Part shown: positions 24,274-33,300 of the stretch, one piece after another
Position numbering within the stretch: position 1 is the stretch's first letter
Layout: every line of letters begins with the position of its first letter
Origin: Capitulum mitella
Lineage: Eukaryota; Arthropoda; Thecostraca; Pollicipedomorpha; Pollicipedidae
Reading direction: 5' to 3'
DNA length: 64,000 bases
Assembly: GCA_030062745.1 (NCBI GenBank)
Contig: CP099844.1
Span: 8,083,551 to 8,147,550 of the forward strand
Notes under the pieces: model-generated
The model's input: the letters and a program-made list of their open reading frames with translations, nothing else
What the model was told of the DNA's origin: nothing
The model's database searches: none
Program-made: the position numbers and the translations under genes

Positions 24274-24339
24274 CTATTTACCACCGTAGGCTGGGTTCTT
24301 GTACGTCGATGTGGCTTGTTTATAGATTGGGTTCTCGCC
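24274..24339 (-). CDS. mys: Integrin beta last exon: NPxY tail
   Basis: A 66-nt terminal exon after a strong acceptor (CTTTTTTCAG). It encodes [20 protein letters not shown], then K and TAG. NPIY is the talin/PTB-binding motif and NPAY the membrane-distal kindlin motif. D-T|G-E-N joins in phase 0 to exon 16. Confidence 0.93.
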   Translation of the reverse strand, partial: GENPIYKQATSTYKNPAYGGK

Positions 24340-27300
24340 CTGAAAAAAGCGCAAGACTAGCGTCGATTACCGAAATGACATGCGCGATCTTAAATGGTTA
24401 ATGATAACGCACATTTATCAGGCAACGACATAATGTGCATCCTCGCTCAGGTCTCAGTTGGCCACAGACGAAGCTAACGCTAACGCTATAGGACATGAGC
24501 ACACTGTTTACTCTTCGTGCTAATATTCTTTGCAATAGTGGTGATTAAGTGATTCGTTGTGGGAAAAACAAAGGACCCACATCTTGGGAAACACAACATA
24601 CCGTAAACTTCATTCCCCAAAATGCCGACCATCACAAAACGCGTCTAATTCCCTTTCCAATTTGTTTCACCGGTCGGAGACATGTTTTAGCCGAGTCCTG
24701 CCCACGCTGCGGACGGGTGGCAGAGGGACTGCGTCGCTCACCGTATCCCACTTGGCCATCTTGCGCTCCGAGTCCCACTTGGCGTACTCGCGCCGGTCGT
24801 GAATGGTCGTCAGCAGCTTCCACAGCAGCAGCACGGCCATGCCGACCACCACGATGGCGGCGATCAGCGTCAGCACGATGCCTGTCCGCAAGAATCAGAG
24901 TCAGCACGGTGCCTGTCCGCAGGGTTCAGAGTCAGCACGATGCCTGTCGGCGGAGTCAGAGTCAGCAAGGTACTTGCCGGCAGAGTCAGTCACCACAATA
25001 CCTTCTGGGGGTCACAGGCAGCACCACACCTTGGAGACGGTTGACGCTAAAGCGGGGCCTGGGAGTTGCGAATACTGCGAACGTAAATCGTTGACTATAC
25101 GGACAATCATAAAACGGGGATCTAAATTACGACATCCGCTGTTACTTGGTATTGACACATTATTTTATTCGTTATTACACATACACATATTTGTTACTGT
25201 GTAATGCATTAATCCGTATTTAGACATCAGCATCCTTGAATGTATTCATAAGCACAAAAGATTCAACGGGCATACGGTCGCACGCATCACACAGCGACAA
25301 AAACTCAAGTATGAACACAAATGCAGTAGGAACAGGTACTGTCGTTAACATACGGAGCACACGAGCGAGAAATGTTCGGCCGATCAAGGACGAGACCATA
25401 CTCACCCAGCACATTGATGGGCGTGGGACACTGCTTCGTCTCCTGCGCCCGAATGACGGGATTGTTGAACTCGTCGTACGAGTAGACGAACTTGTAGCGG
25501 CAGCCGACGTCGTCACTGAACGTGCACAGTCGTTCGCTTGGCAGCTCCACTGAAGCGGAGACGGGACGGGTGATTTCGGGACGCCTTGGGCGTAGGCAGA
25601 CGATCGGTCGGCGATTCCACTAAAAGAGAAACGGGTCGGTGGAGTCTGGAGCTCGACGTGCACAGCTCGGCAGCTCCACTGACGTCGAAACAGAGAAGCG
25701 GACCTGGAGTACTCTGAAGGTGCACAGCCACTCGTCTGTCGATGCCACGAAAGCGGAAACTTAGTCTAATGCACATAACAGGGCAAGCAGAGGTCACAGG
25801 GACGATCTCGGCGTGGATTTTTTCCAGTGGCATGCAGTCGTCATCTGCTTTCATGGCATAAAATCATTAAAATCACCATCCTTCAAAAGATACGAGAAGG
25901 TTTCAAGGAACGAAATGCATCATTTGCGTCATAACAAAATTCGCCGCACGTAAATGTAGCAGTCTGTCAGCCAAAATCTCACACAACAGCGAGACTCTGC
26001 TCAGGTGCTGTGCGCAGTGCCATCGCTCACCCTCCACCACGTCCGTCACGTTGATAAGCAGGTGGGAGCAGTTGCCCTCGCAGTGGTCCTTCAGCTCGCC
26101 GACCTCGAACACCAGGCACTCCACGCAGGCCCGGTACTCGTTGCATTTGCCCTTGCACGTCTGCAGGGACGGGGCGAGCGAGGCCTTAGCTCCGTCGTCG
26201 CCGCCAAGGGAATCACCGATTCCAGCCAGCAAACGAGATCCGGCGGAGACACCACGGCCAGAAAACACAGGGAGATGTGCGTACGTACGGGAAAAGCTGT
26301 CCACGGTAGACGAGATTTACCAGGTGACAGGCAGTCGGTGAATGGCCGGCCAAGAGCATTCCATAAGCTCTCAGTCGACCGGGCAACACATCGTGTGCAT
26401 GCTCCCCCTCGCCATCTTTTCAAATCCTAGCGCCTAATGGGGATCGAGAAGGCCAAGCATCGAACGCCGCCCAGCCGCATCAACTGCTCACAGGCGCAGG
26501 CTGGCGGCGCCTTCCTCACCGGACAGTCCTCGCAGTACTTCCCGGAGTAACGCCCGTCGTCGCCCTCGAAGCAGCGGCACTTGCCGCAGTCGCACTCGCC
26601 GTTTCCGGAGCAGGGCCGCGTGTCGCCTGCGGGGACGTGACGTCATCACTATTGTCACTGCCACCGACAGCGGCGGCCTGAGCGGTCCCGAGAGGCTTAC
26701 GCAGGTCTATCCCGTTACGGCTGCGCTATTTGACGGTGGTGGTGGCCGCGTCCCAAAAAGATGCTTCAGTTTGGCTTGTATCAAATCGTGCTGCTTCGTC
26801 TCACATTCATTCGACACCCCTAAAAACAACTGGCCAAGTGACCAGTCCCATCTGCTCTTTCAGAAACAGACGGGGTAAATGCAACTTCAAGACAGCATCC
26901 GCAGTGAAACAGTATCGGGTAACAGCACCCATGAGCAACACTGCTGTGACGAACGACCAAAGCAACGCTGTGATCTCCCGCGAAAAGTCCCTCCATTAGC
27001 CGGAGGCAGGCTCCGTTCCGCCCCAGAGTTGCCCCGCCCACCCGGCGCCACGCAGGAAGCGTTGCTGGCCGGGCACTGGCAGGCGCTGCCGCTCCAGTCC
27101 CGCAGACACTCGCAGACGCCGCACACGCAGCTGCCGTGGTCCGGGCCGGAGCAGAGCAGCTTCTCGTGCCGGTCGCAGGAGAAGTTGTCGCACTCGCAGA
27201 ACTCGCCGGTCACCACCTGGGAGCAGGCGGCTCCTTCGTCACGGACGCAAGGAGGGAAGGCGTCGGCTGATAGTGCAGGCGCGGCTGGTGCAGAATATTC

Positions 27301-30300
27301 TACATGACACGAGGGCCTTTCATCCCCTTCACTGACATTCAGTTCCCTTCCAGGTGTTTCTGCCCCGTCCCATGCCACATGTTCCGCCCCCCCCCCCCCC
27401 GCCGTCTTTCCCGACCTCCTGCCTCCATGACACCCCTTTCTTTCCTCCTGATTTCGGCCCACCCTGCCCCTTCTTCCTCTTCTCGCGCCACCCCGCGCCG
27501 TACCTCCTGCGGGTCGGACCGCTCGAAGCACTGGCACTGGCCGCAGACGCACTCGCCGCGGCCGTGGCAGAACGTCTCGGTGGTGTTGTCCGGCCGGCAG
27601 CGCTCCTCGCCCAGCCGACCGTTCGGGTCGTTCTGCGAGCACTGGCAGAAGGCGCCGAACCGCTGGTCGTTGCACCGGCACATGCCGCACTCAAGCGCGC
27701 CCTCGTAGTTGCATTCGTGGGCCTCGTTCGCTGGCTTGTAGCCCTGAGGGATGTGCGGGCTGCGTCTTACGGCTCGACAACTGCATCATGTAAACCTGAG
27801 TGGCACTGGAAATTGTTAAACTAAACAATTGAAAACTATTTCTAGCGAAGGCCGAGCTAATTTAACCGCATGAAACATTACACGATGGTCAAAGCTTATT
27901 TTAAAACAGCACCAATTAAACAAGCATCGAGCGAAAAGCGTTGGCACAGCGTCGATTGAAAACAACATGAAGAGCTTCTCAGTCTAGAAAATGATCTTAG
28001 CCTGCCACCATCGCACTGACGTCCAACAGCCAACTACCCCATTCGGCAAGACAGCAAAGGGCCGGCAGCGACGCCCAGAGCACACCGAGTGGAGGGGGGA
28101 GGGGGCTGCAGGGGCGCACGTACCGGACCGTCGGGCCGCTCACAGTCGCACTGACACTGCATCGCCAGGTTGATGATCAGGGACTCGTTCAGCCCCGCCG
28201 GCCGGATCTCGACCACGTCGTTCCACCGCCTCGGATCGTCGGGACACTTGAGCAGCTGAAACGGGCGGACGCCTCAGCGGCCCGAGCAGGGCGGCGGGGG
28301 TTTCAGCGGCCACCGGATGAACGGGGAGGCGTCTTAGCGGATCGAAGATACGATGGTAAGTAGTAAAGGGATCATTCAGAAGCCCACTACAAGAGATGAA
28401 ATAGACAAAGGCATACTGTGGCTGCTAAAGCTGCCCACATCAGCCCACAGCGACTTAATCTACTAATGTTAACTGACATTAATTAACTAATGTGGCTGCT
28501 AAAGCTGCCGCAGTTAATCACATCGGTGTATGTGACAGGGAGTTAATCACATCGGTGTATGTGACAGGGAAACATTACGGCAGCTTTTGGGCAGCCCGTG
28601 AAGTTCACAAGGAATATTTGGAATACTTGGTGACGGCGGGCTGCAGGTTTTCCCAGAAAACATTTAACTTAGTCAAAACTCAAGCAGACAACTCAAGCCA
28701 AAACTCAAATGGAAAGTTCTAGCAGAAGAAATTTACTGAGATTGTGAAATATTAATAACGATAATAACGATAGCGAAAACTTTTTTAAAGTCAGAGAACC
28801 GTTTCAGCCAGCACTGTTAGCTACACTCACTACCGGGAGAATTGGTGACATACCAAAAAGAAGCATTTCAGGATTTACATTGAACGCGTTCCTTGCAGTG
28901 GCTGCGGCTAATTCAGTCTGCGTCTCGCAGTGTCTTTCTGTGATATCCGCTCCACTACGTTGACCACACAGCCGTGCCAGCAGACGTGTCACAAACTTTG
29001 TCCTACAACTTCCGGGGATCATTTGCTCTTCACGGGTGGTCGGATACGAAGGCATACAATGACGTCATCAACCCCGTTCGAGGTTGATTGTGGAGCTCGG
29101 CGGAACACTTATCACGAGCAGACATAAACAGCTGAATGTCGTTCTGGTGTATGCAGGGCTTCGCTTAGAATTTACTTGGTTGCGTTTCAACGTATCGACA
29201 ACAGCCTGCCTCCATTAGAAGAACATATCGAACATCTTGCTTTAAAATGGGGTTTGCACTGCGCTACACACAACGGAAAACTCCCCTGAAAGCCAGCTCG
29301 CGCGTACGCCAGATTCAGCTGTTACTGCCAGCGCCGCGGCAGTCTGATAACAAAGGTCCCCAGACGCCGCGAGAGACCCGCCGCCCGCCGTCACAGGACG
29401 AGGTCACCGAGCATCGCTCCGTCCACGCCAGCTCGTTTGTTTATGGTGGCCATGTGCGGCCGGGAATCGGGATACACCAGCCGGCGACAGGAGAGGACGG
29501 GTGCTGACCGCCCGCGGCCGGCGGTGCTGAGACACTGGACGGACACATCCTGGTGCGCCCTGGTAGGGACGCAGACACGGAAGGGACAGGCCTTGACGCG
29601 GCGCAGAAGGGGTGGAGGGGGGACCTCCCCTGGTGCGGCTTGGCAAGGGCACGCACACAAAAAGGGACAGGCCCTGACACAGCACGGAAGGGATAAACCG
29701 CGAAGGGCGGTCCCTGGCGTGTCTGGTACGGTCAAACCCGTGAAAAGACAGCTCTTAGGTTCATGAGCTATGGCAGCCCCGGCGGGGTGTCCCACCTCGA
29801 TCCTGGCGGAGAAGTCGACCTGTTCCCCGATCTTGAGGCCGTCGCAGCGGTTCGTCTCCTCCGGCGGGCCGTTGCCGCGGCACGACGAGAAGTACCGGAT
29901 CCGGATGAACTCGGTCGAGTTGTCCTTCATCTCCACGAACGAGGTGATCGCCTGCGGCCGGCAGGGTGCGGGTGTGAGGTCGACGGCGGAGGCCAGGGTC
30001 GCGGGTCGCTCAGATCACAGATCACCAGGGTCGCATTAGAAAACAGTGCAGCTGAGGCGGTTCTGGAAGCCATGTTAGGGGTCAGAAGAATGAATCTGGC
30101 CTGCTGGTGGCTGGCGCTTCGACAAACGGAAGCAAAGCTGTCCTATATCACGCGGGGAACACTCAGGAGGACTCAGGGGGAATTTTCCGAGTTCTGAACT
30201 GTATCAGTTACAGAAACCGGAGCCTGGAAACACCAGCGTGCACAAAAAGGGCAGACCAGAATGGAATTCCTCTTCCGTACATCTAGCACTCTCGTACGAA

Positions 30301-33300
30301 AACGCTCGCATATCTGCCACGGGAACAGAGGCGGTCCACCAATATGAAGGGAGAAGATGCAGTCACCGCTTCCTCCTCCCAATAACATCCGCTGAGGCCG
30401 CTGTCAGAGGGTGCTTCCTGGTGGCGACGGGGCAGGGGCAGCCGACGCTCACGTTGTACTGATCCGTGACCAGCTGGACGACGTTGGAAGAGTCGTTGGA
30501 CAGGGTGCCGGCAGAGCTGGCCTCGATGTGCCGGCTCAGCTCGTCGTACGTCTGCCTCTGGTCACCCGTCACCGCGAAAATGATGTTGATGCTGTTCTCC
30601 TTCACCTGGGGACGGCGTTGCCGAAAACGTCACACCAGGCGCGGTGCATGACAGGCCAGCCACGACTATTGCCTGCATTGCAACATTGCAGTGCAGCACA
30701 GCACATGCAACACTGATTTATATCTGGTCTCCATAGAAATTGATGAAATTCGACGAGGGACACACCAGAGTCTACCAGTAACTTCATGCTGCCAAAGTGC
30801 GCGAAGCGCGCTTTGTCGACAGTGAAATTGACCGCCAGTTACTACTCGGCGTACGATTCTCGTACCTTCTGGTTAATCTGGGACACGCTGGGATAGTCGA
30901 GCATGTCCGAGTGTGTGTACACACCCTCCGCGTCCAGATGGCACTCGCCGTCGTTCGGCTTCACCACGCCTCCTAGCTGCGGACCGAGCCAGGCCCAGTG
31001 TCAACAAACGCCGGCGCGGACGGCCGTCAGCGCGCGGGTCTGCTCGGCAGCCGACGGCTCCGTGAGAGGATGACGTCACGGCCCGGGCGGAGGACGCCAG
31101 CTGTCCCCGGACATCAGCCCCCCCCACACACAGTTCCGTCTGATGTTGCCCGTGCCGGATGGAACGCAGTTGCGTCAGCAGCACGGCAGCAACGACAACA
31201 GGGGCCACTGTTCCGTCAAAACAAGGCCAGTCTTCGCCGCTTCCAGCGCACGGGGAAAACAGCGCACACTCATGCTCTATCACGTCTCATTACGACAGAG
31301 GCTCGGTTATCACACCCCAGGACGCCTGGTCAACGGCGGGACGGTACAGCGCAGACCAGCGGTTTGTAAGGCGTCAGCGCGCGTGCGCAGACCCGCAGTT
31401 TGTATGACGTCTGATCGACGAACAGCCGGGCAGCGCCGCCGAGCCGACCTTGCCGTCGCCGGCGAAGTGGAAGCCGGCGTCGGTGGAGAAGACCAGCAGG
31501 CGACGGGCGTTGCTGCGCCAGGCGATCTCCTTCTTGCACACGATGGCCTGCATGATGGCGTCAAAGCCGCCCTCCGGCGCGTCCAGGTTGCCGGACACCT
31601 TGGCCTTCTTCACGTTCTCCTGAGGGTGACGTCAGACAGTGGAAATGCGAGCGAGCAGGACAGGACGAAGTCTTTTAGAGCCGCAAGAGGGAGGAACACC
31701 TGCGTTTTACGGAGAGGAAGCGATTGCATGAGATGGCTGATCCGATAGTTTCACGGGAACGTATAGTTGAAACATGTATTCTCGATGGCATTGTCCAGTT
31801 TAATTCCACTTAATGAGGTTCCAATGACGAATAAAAGTAGTTTACAGCTATAAATAATTTTCCATTCGTTACCAAGGGCCCCTGGACTCAGTTAGGCAGG
31901 TTTTCATTTCGGATGTATAAAACCAGAGCCGTAGTAAACTGGAACATCATGGTGACGAAAGGGTGCCCCAGCAAAGGACGGTTGCACTGCAGAACAGATC
32001 AAACGGGACACAGCCACCTTATCTCGACGCCTCGAAGAATATCGTCTGGATGATCATCCAGACGCCGCACAAACGGCTACGCAAGACCCCGCGAGAAGAG
32101 CTCGACCTGGCCCCGGACCTGAGCCCGGCCCGGCAGACTGACCTCGAACAGCTCCGTGTCCGTCGTCAGGGGGAGCACGTTGTGGTAGCCGTAGGGGGCG
32201 GCGCACCCAGTGCACGGCTGTTTCAAGCTGCGGGACACATGCGGGCACAGAGGCGGCGTCAGTGCCCGGCTCACCACGGCGGCGTCGCCGGAAAATTCGA
32301 GCATGCGTCGCCCGGGCAGCATGCTACCCTCAGCAGAGACTTGGCCCCACAGGCGGCGCCCCGTTGCAAGGGCGCGCTCAGGATGTGCGTTGGATCATCT
32401 GCCGATGCTTTGGACAGTCATTTATGGCAGTTTCTCTCGCCGGTTATCGCGGGGAAGGAGAGGTGTTGTTGTCGCTTGGACTCGAGTCAGGAATATTTCG
32501 GTCTCGTGTGGTATATGTGCGAAGGAGCTGCGTTCCTCCTGAAGGGCCAAAGGGCAGAACGGTTACCGTGAACTTTTCCAAAGTAAGGCGCAACTCATAC
32601 CACATATTCGATAAGTTTTTTTCAGAATTGCTGGATGCCTTTTGCACTGGCTAATAAGGCTATAACACTTCGATGGGAACAATGAACAACGTCAATGAAA
32701 CATAGCGAAGCATGTTTCGGCATCGTAGTCAGCACGGTGTCCGACCCAAGTCCAGATCCGCCTGCTTCCTAATACCTGCGCCCCTCGGAATGGAGTGCAG
32801 TACATCGTCAAATGACGTGTTAAAAGACGGTGTTCTGTTCGACGTTCTGAGACCGAACGGTGCTCTGTGAGTGGATGCAGTGGTGATCTCTGGTCAGATC
32901 TCAGACACAGTGGTGCTCTTCTAATCAGTCTTAGGGAGATAAGTGTTCTCCGGGCTAGCCTAAAGTCGGGTGAGCTTCCTAGGCAAAAGGCTGGCCGATC
33001 AGTGCAAACATGTAAGAAACCTTGACTTGGACATGAGAGGCGGAAAGCTGTTAATGCATCGCTATCCGAACGTGATATTTCAGAAGGGATTCACCCGGTC
33101 ATTTCAAGTCGCTCCGATGGTTCAACTCGAGCAATGAGCATGCAGACCCTCCCATCGCCTAAATGTCGAAAAGCAATGACATCATTAGTCCTTGGTTTCA
33201 ATGCGTTAGACCCTGCAATGCGCTGGACGTGCTGGTATCATTAAAACAACATTAAGTGAGGTGGCTAGAACGCGGGCCCCCAGGCGGCGTCACGTGGCAG

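Noticed and set aside
26887-27690. 267-codon minus-strand ORF spanning integrin exons 10 and 11
   Set aside because: It contains the true frame of exon 11 but runs through the intron and covers exon 10 in the wrong frame; exon boundaries are set by splice signals and phase.
28804-29055. Possible retroelement integrase fragment ([12 protein letters not shown])
   Set aside because: Too short and no zinc-finger or catalytic-core motifs nearby; kept only as a note in the intron entry.
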